A stretch of 64,000 nt of DNA from the IMG/VR virus record IMGVR_UViG_3300032516_000013, positions 1-64,000 of that record; one strand, 5' to 3'. Origin of the DNA: a virus. The notes under the pieces were generated by a model. It ran no database searches. It worked only from the letters and a program-made list of their open reading frames with translations, and was not told where the DNA came from. The stretch's first letter is position 1; every line of letters starts with the position of its first letter. Positions 1 to 9,052 of the stretch are shown in pieces. The translations under genes were made by a program, and so were the position numbers.

Positions 1-1738
1 GTTTGTTGGCTGAGTACCCAGACAAACTATCGTGTGCAATCTGAGAATCATTTGTGGTAAGAGTTATAAAATCCCCACCATCGGTTTTTGTTATACCAGT
101 AGAGGTCCTTAAAACATCCCCATTGGCTGCACCAAGATAACCAGCGGTTGCCCCAGCATCTACTTTTACTTTCCCATCTGTTGTTCCGGCTGGCATTAAC
201 CTGTCAATAGTAAAAATTGAGGATCCAGCTGTAGCGTGCCCCTCAACAACAACATTTCCACCAGTATCCTGATATAGTTGTACAACAAGTGTATCCGCCG
301 CAGTTAAATAAAGTGTATGTGCATATGTATAGGAACCTCCTCCTATGACCCCACGGGTCGCTGTAAAACCATCTTGGCCTGCTGCATTACGAAGGAGTCT
401 GGTATATTGAATTTTTCCCGCTGCAAGGGCTGTACTCGTATTTACAATATAACTTACATGATAATATCCCGTTACTGGAGCCGTAAATTTGTAGGTTCCA
501 GTATTAAAATCTCCCAGTGTATCATAAGTCTCATTGGCAAATTGAATTGTTATCCAAGACCCAGAACCTATGGTTTGGTTTGCATTTAGAAAAACAGAAA
601 CGTGAGATAAATCACCACCACCCCCTACGTGACTATGAAGTGTAGTTTCACTTCCGTTCGTCAATGTTTCAAGTTCTGCACCCGTAACATCTGTTGCCGC
701 ATCATTTGCTGAAATATCTGTATAATCCGCATCAACTGCCAAAGTAACAAAATTTCCGCCATCTGTTTTAGTTAATCCCGTTCCGGCTCTTAGAACACCA
801 TCAGCCCCCGCTCCAATATAATCAGCAGCGGCAGCAGCATCTACCTTAACGGTAAAAGCATCTGCTCCGCCCGTTGCCGCTTTCCAAAGAGCATTGCCTG
901 TCACGGTATCTTTTGTTAGTACATGCTCATTGGTTGCTGCACCAACAGCAGATAAGGCGTTTATAGCTAACTGTGCTGTCCCCTGTCCTGTTCCACCATC
1001 AGCAATAGCAATATCAGTTCCGTTCCACACCCCCGTTGCAATTGTACCAAGAGTGGTTAAATTTGTTGTACCTGCCCATGTTGATAAAGCAGTATTCTCT
1101 ACACTACCAAGACTAACATCAGATTTAGTAACACTGTGCGGATTTCCTGTTGTTAAACCACTATGGGTGTAGGCAGTATCCCACGCAGTATTTTCAGCCG
1201 TAGAAACATGAACACTGTTCCCTCCAGCTATTTGACTATGAGTATAAGCGGCATCATAATTGGACTTCAAAGTGGAATTAAGATCAGCTTTCAAACCATA
1301 AGCATTTACAGCTAAATCAATTGAAGCTGTATTTTGATATCTCAAATCGGCCGATAAAGATGGAGTTCCATCTACATAAGTTAAATCGATGGAATTCGTA
1401 TCAAGAAGCATCCCACCAACAGCGTCCTGTGCTAACTCATCCGTATATTGTGTAATTGAACAATTCAAAGTAACATTGCCAGATATTAAACCTCCACCAG
1501 ACATACCTGTTCCAGCCAACACAGATACTGCAGAATGGTCAATATGTTCATTTGCTGCAAAGTTAGTTAAAGCATCATGATCCAATCCAGATTCAAGAAT
1601 ATACAATCCACTAGAATCAATTGCCAATTGAGTAGGATCATAATCTACAGATACCAGATTTTTAAGTGAATCTGTCATTACGAACTGTGATGCAAATAAA
1701 CCACCATTTACCACAATTGGAACTTTATATTGAGTCAT
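1..1738 (-). CDS. Tail fibre protein with C1q-like domain (partial, 3' end outside window)
   Basis: The reading frame opens with ATG at 1738 and stays open to the left edge, so the C-terminus is missing. The N-terminus (MTQYKVPIVVNGG) is followed by low-complexity repeats typical of phage fibres: segments such as TGMSGGGLISGNVTLN, paired 'GAGADGVLRAGTGLTKTDGG' and a second near-copy near the left edge. Around 200-610 it encodes a C1q/TNF-like jelly-roll segment (NTGTYKF, VTGYYHVS, YLTAADTLVVQLYQ) that closely resembles the one in the gene at 4389-5162. It lies downstream of baseplate and fibre genes, so a host-recognition or fibre-shaft role is inferred. No chaperone domain is visible because the end is cut. 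Confidence 0.75.
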   Translation of the reverse strand, partial: MTQYKVPIVVNGGLFASQFVMTDSLKNLVSVDYDPTQLAIDSSGLYILESGLDHDALTNFAANEHIDHSAVSVLAGTGMSGGGLISGNVTLNCSITQYTDELAQDAVGGMLLDTNSIDLTYVDGTPSLSADLRYQNTASIDLAVNAYGLKADLNSTLKSNYDAAYTHSQIAGGNSVHVSTAENTAWDTAYTHSGLTTGNPHSVTKSDVSLGSVENTALSTWAGTTNLTTLGTIATGVWNGTDIAIADGGTGQGTAQLAINALSAVGAATNEHVLTKDTVTGNALWKAATGGADAFTVKVDAAAAADYIGAGADGVLRAGTGLTKTDGGNFVTLAVDADYTDISANDAATDVTGAELETLTNGSETTLHSHVGGGGDLSHVSVFLNANQTIGSGSWITIQFANETYDTLGDFNTGTYKFTAPVTGYYHVSYIVNTSTALAAGKIQYTRLLRNAAGQDGFTATRGVIGGGSYTYAHTLYLTAADTLVVQLYQDTGGNVVVEGHATAGSSIFTIDRLMPAGTTDGKVKVDAGATAGYLGAANGDVLRTSTGITKTDGGDFITLTTNDSQIAHDSLSGYSANK

Positions 1739-1756
1739 AAAATTTTCTCAATTTTT

Positions 1757-2377
1757 TTAACCCAGTTCTCTTGATTTAAATATTAACCCAGATCTTCTAA
1801 AATGGGAAATAAATTCACAAACAAGGGTATCCGCCATCCCTCTTGCTAATTGTGTCTTATCTTCAAGATAATCATAACCAAAATCTAACATAATTTTTAT
1901 CCAATATGAAGATGGTTTACAATTAACATGATGATGTCCTGCTTGTCCAATATCTGCATGAGTCATAGCAATTATTCTTCCATTAGTAAGAGTCTTCACA
2001 AGATTAGGAACAAACCATTCTGGTATGTGTTCCACTAATTCACAACACCAGACCAAATCTATATTACTTATTATTACTGGACCTGCTGTCAAATCCTGTA
2101 GTATAATATTATTTTTTGATTTATTAAGATTTTCTTTTAATCCTTCTATTCCTATCCCAACACATCCTCTTGATACAAAATAATCAAGAGACTGTCCTTC
2201 ACCACAACCAACATCAAGAACTGATTTAACATTGAATTCTTTTATAAGCCAATCCCAAAGTTTTGGAGTAACACAACAAGGATCCCCATCTACAATATTA
2301 CCGCCTAAATGTGGATTCTGTTCATCTATTACATATTTATATGGACTACCTAAGCGTGTTTCTATATGTCTAATCAT
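1757..2377 (-). CDS. Class I SAM-dependent methyltransferase
   Basis: 206 residues. Motif I (LDVGCGEGQ, about residues 54-62) is the glycine-rich SAM-binding loop. The later WCCELVEHIPE segment fits the post-motif region of Methyltransf_11/23-type enzymes. The substrate cannot be read from the sequence. Its start overlaps the end of the glycosyltransferase gene by 8 bases, so the two are probably translationally coupled and act together. The setting, between fibre genes, suggests modification of a glycan or of a virion protein rather than DNA; that is inference. The fold assignment is firm, the role is not. Confidence 0.8.
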   Translation of the reverse strand: MIRHIETRLGSPYKYVIDEQNPHLGGNIVDGDPCCVTPKLWDWLIKEFNVKSVLDVGCGEGQSLDYFVSRGCVGIGIEGLKENLNKSKNNIILQDLTAGPVIISNIDLVWCCELVEHIPEWFVPNLVKTLTNGRIIAMTHADIGQAGHHHVNCKPSSYWIKIMLDFGYDYLEDKTQLARGMADTLVCEFISHFRRSGLIFKSRELG

Positions 2378-3488
2378 AGTATTTACTTAACCAATCAAGT
2401 TCTGTTCTTTCTGGATTCTTCTGTTTCCAGTCACCTCTTGCAAGCATCTCAAAGTATTCCTTGTACATATTTCCTATGCGACTGATTGTAAAATTATTTA
2501 GGGCCCAATTATAGCATTGAATGGGTTGGATCTTATCTATATTCTTAACAGCCCAAACAAATTGTTCTAATGTTCTGCATCTATAACCTGTTATGCCGTG
2601 TAAGACATTTTCTCCAAAAGCCCCCCAATCAGTAGTTATAACAGGACATCCAGAAAACGCTGCCTCAATACTTACTCCTTCAAATGGACCGATATATTGT
2701 GTAGGAACAAATAAGGCCCGTGCCTTACTTAGTAATTCTCTTCTTTTAGCTCTATCTGCATAACCAACATACTCCAGATTTGGAGATTTAATATCTACAT
2801 TTTCACAACCCAACGGACCAGCAAGAATTAATTTTACTCCAGCAGCTTCAGCTGCCTGTTTTGCAACAACAATACCTTTCCGATGAATAATTCTACCCAA
2901 ATACAAAAAGTAATCTTCCTTTTGAGAAATTGGAGTGTAATCAAAATCATCAGGATTAAAATAATTGGGAATTACAGCATCGCAAAAAGAACCATCCCCT
3001 CTACGCTCGCAACCATAAATATAATGCATCCAAGCATAACTTTCGAAAACTCGATATTTAGCAAATGTTCCTCCATACCCAATTCCGGATTCGACTGTCA
3101 AAGGAATATCTACATTATTGGCAATCACTTTTTCATAGTTTCCAAATGGGAGTAATAAAAAATCCCCAGGTTGTTTTCTTTTGTTAATTTCTCTAATGGC
3201 ATTATTATTGAAAGTCCTGTACGCCAAATCATCCTCTTTGAAATTGAAAACTTGTTGATTCCAACTGGTTCCCACCCCATACACTGATTCTCTAATTTGT
3301 TTATCCAAAACTGGTATGAACTCTGTACATTCGATTTCAGAATCTTCATTACCATAGAAAAATACCTGCCCCAATGGTTTTAATATTGGGGCAAGTTTTA
3401 TGACTTTCTGGGTAAAGGCACATGCTTGCTCGCCTGAGGTAGTTGGCAAATGTGCTAATCCTAAAAGATGAAATCTTTTGAATTCCAC
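2370..3488 (-). CDS. Glycosyltransferase, group 1 (GT-B fold)
   Basis: 372 residues. The C-terminal half carries the GT4/GT1 signature: a YLGRIIHRKG start to the donor-binding domain, LILAGPLG, and the E-x7-E-type segment around 'GPFEGVSIEAAFSGCPVI' that contacts the nucleotide sugar. The N-terminal acceptor domain starts MEFKRFHLLGLAHLPTTSGE. It ends in TAG, showing that TAG serves as a normal stop here. Adjacent collagen-like and C1q-like fibre genes make glycosylation of a virion surface protein a reasonable guess; modification of a host glycan is the alternative. Confidence 0.85.
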   Translation of the reverse strand: MEFKRFHLLGLAHLPTTSGEQACAFTQKVIKLAPILKPLGQVFFYGNEDSEIECTEFIPVLDKQIRESVYGVGTSWNQQVFNFKEDDLAYRTFNNNAIREINKRKQPGDFLLLPFGNYEKVIANNVDIPLTVESGIGYGGTFAKYRVFESYAWMHYIYGCERRGDGSFCDAVIPNYFNPDDFDYTPISQKEDYFLYLGRIIHRKGIVVAKQAAEAAGVKLILAGPLGCENVDIKSPNLEYVGYADRAKRRELLSKARALFVPTQYIGPFEGVSIEAAFSGCPVITTDWGAFGENVLHGITGYRCRTLEQFVWAVKNIDKIQPIQCYNWALNNFTISRIGNMYKEYFEMLARGDWKQKNPERTELDWLSKYYD

Positions 3489-3508
3489 TTTCTATTCCTC
3501 AAATAATA

Positions 3509-4006
3509 TTATGTGGCATCTATTAACAAACAATTATAATCACCATCATAAACAGCTGCTGGACCAGAGGCTCCTATAGCACCCGTTCCACCTGTCCCGC
3601 CCGTACCTCCAGTACCCCCGATTTCACCTGTCCCGCCCGTACCTCCAGTACCCCCGATTTCACCTGTCCCACCGGTACCTCCAGTACCTCCGGTTCCACC
3701 AGTCTCCCCAACGGTGGTCATTATTTCCCAAACAAAACCATCGTACTGATAATACAAATCCTCATCCTTCACCCAAACATTCCATCCCTCAGCTGGAACA
3801 TCAAAAATCCAATTAGATTCCAAAGTAGGATTAAGTATCTTTGCTGTCGCGATACTCTTTTCGTGACCAGCAAATACTCCCGAAGCTGTAGCAATAACAA
3901 TGTATCTGGTCCCTTTTGTTTCACTACCTGTCGGAGCAGTAACCTGATCCGCTACCGGCTGTTGCCAGCTAAACGAACTTAATTCTGGAACTCTATATTG
4001 TGCCAT
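3509..4006 (-). CDS. Collagen-like tail fibre protein with DUF2793-like head
   Basis: 165 residues. The N-terminal ~95 residues (MAQYRVPELSSFSWQQPV..., then FDVPAEGWNVWVKDED) resemble the DUF2793-type domain seen at the base of phage fibres. Residues ~100-150 are an uninterrupted Gly-X-Y run (GETGGTGGTGGTGEIGG...), the collagen-like triple-helix pattern, which shows up as a DNA direct repeat at about 3575-3710. The last ~15 residues are non-repetitive. A trimeric fibre or fibre connector is inferred. Threonine-rich G-T-G triplets are possible O-glycosylation targets for the enzyme encoded next door. Confidence 0.7.
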   Translation of the reverse strand: MAQYRVPELSSFSWQQPVADQVTAPTGSETKGTRYIVIATASGVFAGHEKSIATAKILNPTLESNWIFDVPAEGWNVWVKDEDLYYQYDGFVWEIMTTVGETGGTGGTGGTGGTGEIGGTGGTGGTGEIGGTGGTGGTGGTGAIGASGPAAVYDGDYNCLLIDAT

Positions 4007-4017
4007 TTAATTTCTCC

Positions 4018-4380
4018 TTAACTATTTAACACGAAACATTTAAAACTATTATCATATACTAGTAAATCACTTTCTGAAACACCCGCTGTATAATGTAATG
4101 CGACTCTATGACCAGAAGAATGAGCGACATCAGAAGTATCTTCCTGAGCACGAATTATATTATACAAATTGGGTGTTCCAGAATAAAAAGCAGTAACGAT
4201 CTCCAATCCGGTATCATCGGCCGGATCTGGAAAGGATGTATTATTCCAAATAACAAGTCGGAAAGATCTTACAACAGTAGTAGGTAGGGAATGTCCAGCC
4301 TGAACAGTTAAAGATATTGCCCCAACTAACAGATTTGAAGATAATGTTCCTCGAGCAAAATTCTTACGCAGAAAAGACAT
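4018..4380 (-). CDS. Hypothetical fibre-associated protein
   Basis: 120 residues, no family recognised with confidence. It begins MSFLRKNFARGTLSSNLLVG and is rich in beta-prone segments and Ser/Thr/Asn. It sits between the collagen-like and C1q-like fibre genes with gaps of about 10 bases, so it is very probably part of the fibre assembly. The RTxxI and HYTAGVSESDLLVYD segments resemble short beta-strand linkers seen in phage fibre adaptors; this is a weak impression only. Confidence 0.5.
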   Translation of the reverse strand: MSFLRKNFARGTLSSNLLVGAISLTVQAGHSLPTTVVRSFRLVIWNNTSFPDPADDTGLEIVTAFYSGTPNLYNIIRAQEDTSDVAHSSGHRVALHYTAGVSESDLLVYDNSFKCFVLNS

Positions 4381-4388
4381 CTTTTATT

Positions 4389-5162
4389 TTAATCCTCTAT
4401 TTTGTCAATAGTGAGCCAGGTATAACCAGCTAATCCATAAACAGCACGTGCTACTGAATCATTATGCCAGGCATATATTTCAATATAATCCATTGGTGTT
4501 AAATAAACTGTTTTGGAGACTATTACCTCTGTAGTTGTTGAAGAAGCATTATACTGTCCTGTGTTTTCTGCCTCTAGTATTCCTGTTCTAACAATTTGTA
4601 ACCGTGCCTCTTGGTGAACAGAATTAAGATCTATTAGTACAGAGGCATGAATATGGTAATAACCGGCTACACTTGGGGTAAACCTATAAGTGCCAGTATT
4701 GTATTCATTAAGTTTATCCCAAACTTCTGTATTAAAATGAACAACTGTGCCTATAGAGGGATTTATTGATTGATTAACATTTAGATAAACTGATATACGC
4801 CGACCAGCTACAGCCTCAGGACCACCCCCACCACCTGTTTCTGGAACAAATTCAAGCCCACTCATGTCAGCTTTAACTTTAACAAATTTACTAGCAGCTT
4901 CAGAATAATCAACAGGTGTATCTTTAAGATCTAAAAACCCAGCTTCTCCAACAACATTGTTTTCCAAAGACTTTAACACACCTGAAAGACCACCAATTTT
5001 CAATCCTGCAAGTGTAGGAGAACTTCCTTCAACAACTAAAATTCCATCCATATCTGGAACAATCAAAGCTATAACTTTTCCAGAAGTAATTTCGGATAAA
5101 ATAAACTTAGCTTTTTTGGTTACATCTTGTCCATCAAATAATCTGAACCCTTCTGAAGCCAT
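4389..5162 (-). CDS. C1q-like tail fibre protein
   Basis: 257 residues. N-terminal ~115 residues are fibre-like and end in a Gly-rich hinge (ETGGGGGPEAVAG). The C-terminal ~140 residues form a C1q/TNF-like jelly roll with the strands ISVYLNVNQS, NTGTYRFTPS, AGYYHIHASV, KTVYLTPMDYIEIYAWH and a final YTWLTIDKIED. The same fold occurs in the partial gene at 1-1738, showing duplication of receptor-binding heads. A distal trimeric knob is the expected role. Confidence 0.7.
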   Translation of the reverse strand: MASEGFRLFDGQDVTKKAKFILSEITSGKVIALIVPDMDGILVVEGSSPTLAGLKIGGLSGVLKSLENNVVGEAGFLDLKDTPVDYSEAASKFVKVKADMSGLEFVPETGGGGGPEAVAGRRISVYLNVNQSINPSIGTVVHFNTEVWDKLNEYNTGTYRFTPSVAGYYHIHASVLIDLNSVHQEARLQIVRTGILEAENTGQYNASSTTTEVIVSKTVYLTPMDYIEIYAWHNDSVARAVYGLAGYTWLTIDKIED

Positions 5163-5207
5163 ATTTTATTCCTTTTCTACTTTTGTTTTCTATTTCAATT
5201 TTTCTTT

Positions 5208-6173
5208 TTACAACTTGATATTTAAAGCTTCTTCTACATTTGCAATACGATTAAAAACGGTTATTGTGCTTGAGCCAGCAAACAACAAGCCAACTACTCT
5301 TTGTCCATCTCGTTCTACGACAAGACTACCACTATCGCCTCCCGCAGCCATTGACCCAGTAATAATTTGATCCTCAAAAAGGGCTACTCCTCCGTTTGAA
5401 TAACTTACGTTTACTGTGGCAGAAATCTGAATAATTACATTCTCATTAAGTTGAGTAGTTCTTCCATACTTTCGAACATTCATACCAAGTTGAGCTTCTA
5501 CTGTACCAGAAATTTTTCCTACTATTTCTAATATCTCCTGCTTTGCAACATCAGATGAATTTAAAGGCTCTGCTAAAGCACAATCTACCTTATTAGGTTC
5601 ACCATTAAATTTAATAGGAACAAAAGCACTTAATTGAGCAATAATATCATTAGTCCCACCACCATCATATGGACCTGGCTGATAGATAGGATCTCCAATT
5701 ACAGCTACATTGCTATTAGCCAGAACGTGATTATTGCTAAGAATATAAAATTTTTCCTGTTTAGGAACAGGCCAAGATAATGCTAAACCAAATAAACTAG
5801 CATATGATTCTCCATCAAGAAGAGAAGATATTTCCTGTGGGATTACAATACCAAGAGTACCTGCCGTAATATCCTTATGACCAATACTCACTCCTCCAGG
5901 TGCGGGACGAAACTTCCCAGTAGGATCATATACTAAAGCTTTAACCAATCCAGTTTCAATTACATCTGTTTTTACATCGTCAAGAACTTCTGGTATAAGA
6001 TTCTGTTTGGTAAGATCTTTCTTAGAAACTTTCCGAGAAACATCTACTATCACAGACAATTCATTTGTTCTCTTACCGCCAATGTATTTAAAACCAACAG
6101 CAACGGCAACGACATTCTCTCTAGCTAAAAGTTCTGCTTTATATCTTTCCTTGATCTGTTTGATTTGTTCCAT
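5208..6173 (-). CDS. Trypsin-like serine protease in the tail module
   Basis: 321 residues. The chymotrypsin-fold triad is visible: His149 (ILSNNHVLA), Asp197 (VDCALAEP) and Ser281 (AAGGDSGSLVV). An N-terminal ~100 residues (ARENVVAVAVGFKYIGGK...) matches the pro-like region often found ahead of such bacterial proteases. No signal peptide is seen, so it probably acts in the cytoplasm during assembly or from the virion. The gene lies between the baseplate spike and fibre genes. Possible roles are maturation of a fibre or digestion of host surface protein; the sequence does not decide. Confidence 0.8.
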   Translation of the reverse strand: MEQIKQIKERYKAELLARENVVAVAVGFKYIGGKRTNELSVIVDVSRKVSKKDLTKQNLIPEVLDDVKTDVIETGLVKALVYDPTGKFRPAPGGVSIGHKDITAGTLGIVIPQEISSLLDGESYASLFGLALSWPVPKQEKFYILSNNHVLANSNVAVIGDPIYQPGPYDGGGTNDIIAQLSAFVPIKFNGEPNKVDCALAEPLNSSDVAKQEILEIVGKISGTVEAQLGMNVRKYGRTTQLNENVIIQISATVNVSYSNGGVALFEDQIITGSMAAGGDSGSLVVERDGQRVVGLLFAGSSTITVFNRIANVEEALNIKL

Positions 6174-6188
6174 TTATTCTCCCATCCG

Positions 6189-6719
6189 TTACGGGTTAAT
6201 ATTGACTGTGTCACCTTCTATAACCACTGCTTCACCAGTAATTGTTATATCCCCGCCGATAACAGTTACTTTTCCATTGGTATCAATTTCTAAATAAGTT
6301 CCAGTTGGATGACTGACTTTAATTTCCTTACTTGAATCGTCTATATAAACCGTAATTCCATTTTTTGTCTTTATAACTTTTCTAAAAGGATAATTTGTAA
6401 TCCTCTCGGCAGGAAGTCCATGTACTCCTGAAGGGGCTTCCAAAAAATATACCGGCTGGTATACATCTCTGCCTTCAAAAAACACAAACACAAAAGACCC
6501 TATTTCCGGCACAGCAAAACTTCCATAACCCACTCCGGCTCCGGTAAATATTGGATAAGCTGGCACAGCCCAAGGTAATTGACTAGTAGGAATATCAGAC
6601 TTAAATATTCCTGAAATCTGAACTTTTATTCTTCCCAATTTACTGGAATCTACATTATCAACCACAGTAGCTCGATAAAAACCAGAATAATCAAAACTAT
6701 CTTTTTGTATTTCCAACAT
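6189..6719 (-). CDS. Baseplate spike protein, gp5/gpV-like (OB-fold)
   Basis: 176 residues from the ATG at 6719, which overlaps the TAA of the hub gene as TAATG; a longer frame to 6779 exists but would lie inside the hub gene. The OB-fold of phage spikes is seen at residues ~10-95 (SKLGRIKVQISGIF, LPWAVPAYP, GSFVFVFFEGRD). The C-terminal part is short beta-strand repeats ending GGDITITGEAVVIEG, the start of the triple-stranded beta-helix needle. There is no lysozyme domain, unlike T4 gp5. Confidence 0.8.
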   Translation of the reverse strand: MLEIQKDSFDYSGFYRATVVDNVDSSKLGRIKVQISGIFKSDIPTSQLPWAVPAYPIFTGAGVGYGSFAVPEIGSFVFVFFEGRDVYQPVYFLEAPSGVHGLPAERITNYPFRKVIKTKNGITVYIDDSSKEIKVSHPTGTYLEIDTNGKVTVIGGDITITGEAVVIEGDTVNINP

Positions 6720-7891
6720 TATCTCTTCCTTTGTGTTGATTCTAACAAAGTTGTAGACATATCTGTATCGATCCCGCAACGAACTAAAAGTAAATTAGAC
6801 ATAAAAGTGCTTCCAATTATATGCACTACTCTTTTTACCATCCAAAGTCCTGAATGCTGATAAGTAAATAAATCTCCTCGATTAAAAGATTCCCCAAAAA
6901 CCACTTGAACTATGTCTCCGGGAGTTATGTTTGGCAAACCCCAAGTGCCTGCCCACATATGAACCATTCCATTAACTCGATTGTAAAAACTGTTCTGAAC
7001 TCTTCCCTTAAAATCAGAAGTGAAAGCGTTTGAACGTCCAGTATGAGTAAACAAAGCACTATCAGTATTTCGATCTCCATCTAATAAAAGAAACTCAGAA
7101 AGAGTAGGACAATCTTCAATTCCAACTTCCGCATCAACAAAAGTTCCTAAATCATAATTAAAATAAATATACTTCTGAAGTTTTGCTCCCAAATCCATTA
7201 TCAACTGAGAATTATCAAAAATCTGATATTCTCCAATGGGATAATAATCTTTATATTCTTTATGACTAACTATGAAATTATAAGAAACTGGACTAGTCAA
7301 CAAATCTTCTAAACTCTTAAAAACTAAGATAGTTTCTCCCAACACAGGCATTACATAACAATAATATCCAGATTCTCCTGTTTTTCCAATCATGTTTTCT
7401 GTAAGATAACGCAGTAATTTTGCATCTGACCAATTAGGCTGCAAAAAGGATTTTTCATAATTCAAAGATGCTCCGATATATGATCTGTTAATTCCTAAAT
7501 TACTTACTATACTTTCCAAACTGGTTTTAATATTTCCAGTAAAAGCCTTGCTTCTATTCTCTGTCAAAATATCCGGGATATCAAGCAATCCTTCTACTGT
7601 ATAAATATCTTCGGGAGAAGCCACATTTCTTCTTTTAACAACAAAATCAAATATATTAATATCATCAACATCAGAAGTTCGAGATAATTCGAATTGAATT
7701 TTATTACTAGTCTTATCATAGGGCATTAATTCTGCCAATATTTTTGTAGCGTCTCTCAAAGACATTTTAAAAGTGGGAAGAAGTCTTTCTATATCCTGAG
7801 TAATTGTCAATTCTTTAATCATCTGAGGAAAAATATTGACTAATTCATCCCCAATTCTTACATTTAAAGAATAATTACCAATTACTTGCAT
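6719..7891 (-). CDS. Baseplate hub protein, gp27/gpD-like
   Basis: 390 residues. The order of elements fits the phage hub family: an N-terminal tube-like barrel (YSLNVRIGDELVNIFP, FELSRTSDVDDINIFDF), a middle segment with NWSDAKLLRYL, and a C-terminal barrel (WGLPNITPGDIVQVVF, SGLWMVKRVVH). The spike gene follows with a one-base overlap, as hub and spike form a complex at the tail tip. Assignment rests on domain pattern and gene order rather than a single motif. Confidence 0.7.
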   Translation of the reverse strand: MQVIGNYSLNVRIGDELVNIFPQMIKELTITQDIERLLPTFKMSLRDATKILAELMPYDKTSNKIQFELSRTSDVDDINIFDFVVKRRNVASPEDIYTVEGLLDIPDILTENRSKAFTGNIKTSLESIVSNLGINRSYIGASLNYEKSFLQPNWSDAKLLRYLTENMIGKTGESGYYCYVMPVLGETILVFKSLEDLLTSPVSYNFIVSHKEYKDYYPIGEYQIFDNSQLIMDLGAKLQKYIYFNYDLGTFVDAEVGIEDCPTLSEFLLLDGDRNTDSALFTHTGRSNAFTSDFKGRVQNSFYNRVNGMVHMWAGTWGLPNITPGDIVQVVFGESFNRGDLFTYQHSGLWMVKRVVHIIGSTFMSNLLLVRCGIDTDMSTTLLESTQRKR

Positions 7892-7894
7892 AAA

Positions 7895-8209
7895 TTACCT
7901 ATTACGTCTAACCCGAAATTCTCGAGAAAAATTATAAATGTCCAATTGATTCGGAATAGTTAAAACTTGTCCTTCTTCGAAATCTGACAATGGATTAACA
8001 ATATCATTCACCAAACAAATTACCCACCAAAAATCCACAGTACCGTAATTTTTATAACTTATTAAATCAGGCCGCATCAAATCTGTATGCTTAACTCTAT
8101 AATATCTTGGTTCATACTTCATCTCAAAATCAGACAAAGCATTCCACAGAAAATCTAATTCTTTTTCTCCACCCACATCAACTTCCGTATAAAAATTGGT
8201 TCTATCCAT
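7895..8209 (-). CDS. Baseplate wedge protein, gp53-like
   Basis: 104 residues. It contains the gp53/LysM-like pattern of baseplate wedge proteins: KNYGTVDFWWVICLVNDI, then NPLSDFEEGQVLTIPNQLDI. It is shorter than T4 gp53 and consists mainly of this motif. Three bases separate it from the hub gene. It should join the wedge to the hub. Confidence 0.7.
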   Translation of the reverse strand: MDRTNFYTEVDVGGEKELDFLWNALSDFEMKYEPRYYRVKHTDLMRPDLISYKNYGTVDFWWVICLVNDIVNPLSDFEEGQVLTIPNQLDIYNFSREFRVRRNR

Positions 8210-8217
8210 AAAATATC

Positions 8218-9051
8218 CTACTCAGAAGATGTTCTTTCAGTTGGAACTGTTTTATTTTTAAACGATCCTTCAAAAGATTCAGATGTCATCATCTCATAAG
8301 TTTCAAATATTACACTCACTTTTGCACTGATGGGATTACCATTTATATCAAACTTTATTGGAACAGTTAATGAAACTTCCTTAACTATAACATTAAAGAA
8401 TGTCAAAAACTGACCAATTTCTACTGTTATTTTATCTCCCCCTTGCAAAGAATCCATCTTGGTAATTCCTTCTTTCATTCCCAGAATATCTTTTCGGAAA
8501 AGACCTTCTAATTTATAAGGAGAAGGACCAGGAGGTCCTAAGAAAGGCAATCCAGTTTTTTCAGAAGCATAATTAATTTCTGTAGGCAAAGCTAAAGAAC
8601 CCAAAATTCTTAATGGTTCTGTTACTTCTACAACAGGATCTGAAACGGCCTGAAAATTCATTCTCAAAGATAGTCGCACAGGAGAAGAACCTGTCCAAAT
8701 CCTTCGAGTCGTAGCTTTTGTTATTGCTGAAACATTTCCTCCGGTAACCAACTGCAAAAATTGATTTGCATTTGCTGTTAAAGTAGGAAGAAATGGAGAC
8801 CAATGAGATTCTACACTCATCATTATATCTTCTTGCAAAGGAGATATAATTGAAGCAGCATTTCTTTGACTAGTAATTCTTGCTAAATAAGCTTCGGGAA
8901 CTGGCTTTCCATCTGGTTTATAACCATATTCTATCCGAGGAAAACCAAAACTTATAAACTTACTCTGAAAATCTACTTTACGAAAAACAGTAGTATAAGC
9001 GTTCTTCAAAGCTCTTTCAGCAGCACCTTTAGCATCAATGGGACTCAGCAT
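8218..9051 (-). CDS. Probable baseplate-tail tube junction protein (gp48/gp54-like)
   Basis: 277 residues. Gene order (tape measure, this gene, gp53-like, hub, spike) is that expected for the T4 tube-initiation proteins gp48/gp54. The C-terminal ~90 residues are beta-rich and end in VSVIFETYEMMTSESF, a pattern reminiscent of tail-tube folds. The family was not identified directly, so the name is an inference from position and secondary-structure feel. Confidence 0.5.
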   Translation of the reverse strand: MLSPIDAKGAAERALKNAYTTVFRKVDFQSKFISFGFPRIEYGYKPDGKPVPEAYLARITSQRNAASIISPLQEDIMMSVESHWSPFLPTLTANANQFLQLVTGGNVSAITKATTRRIWTGSSPVRLSLRMNFQAVSDPVVEVTEPLRILGSLALPTEINYASEKTGLPFLGPPGPSPYKLEGLFRKDILGMKEGITKMDSLQGGDKITVEIGQFLTFFNVIVKEVSLTVPIKFDINGNPISAKVSVIFETYEMMTSESFEGSFKNKTVPTERTSSE

Positions 9052-9052
9052 C

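Noticed and set aside
317-1580. Plus-strand open frames at the left edge
   Set aside because: Low-complexity shadows of the partial fibre gene, which is open across the entire interval on the minus strand.
2883-3355. Short open frames within the glycosyltransferase region on both strands
   Set aside because: They lack ribosome sites and protein-like composition, and the GT frame explains the region.
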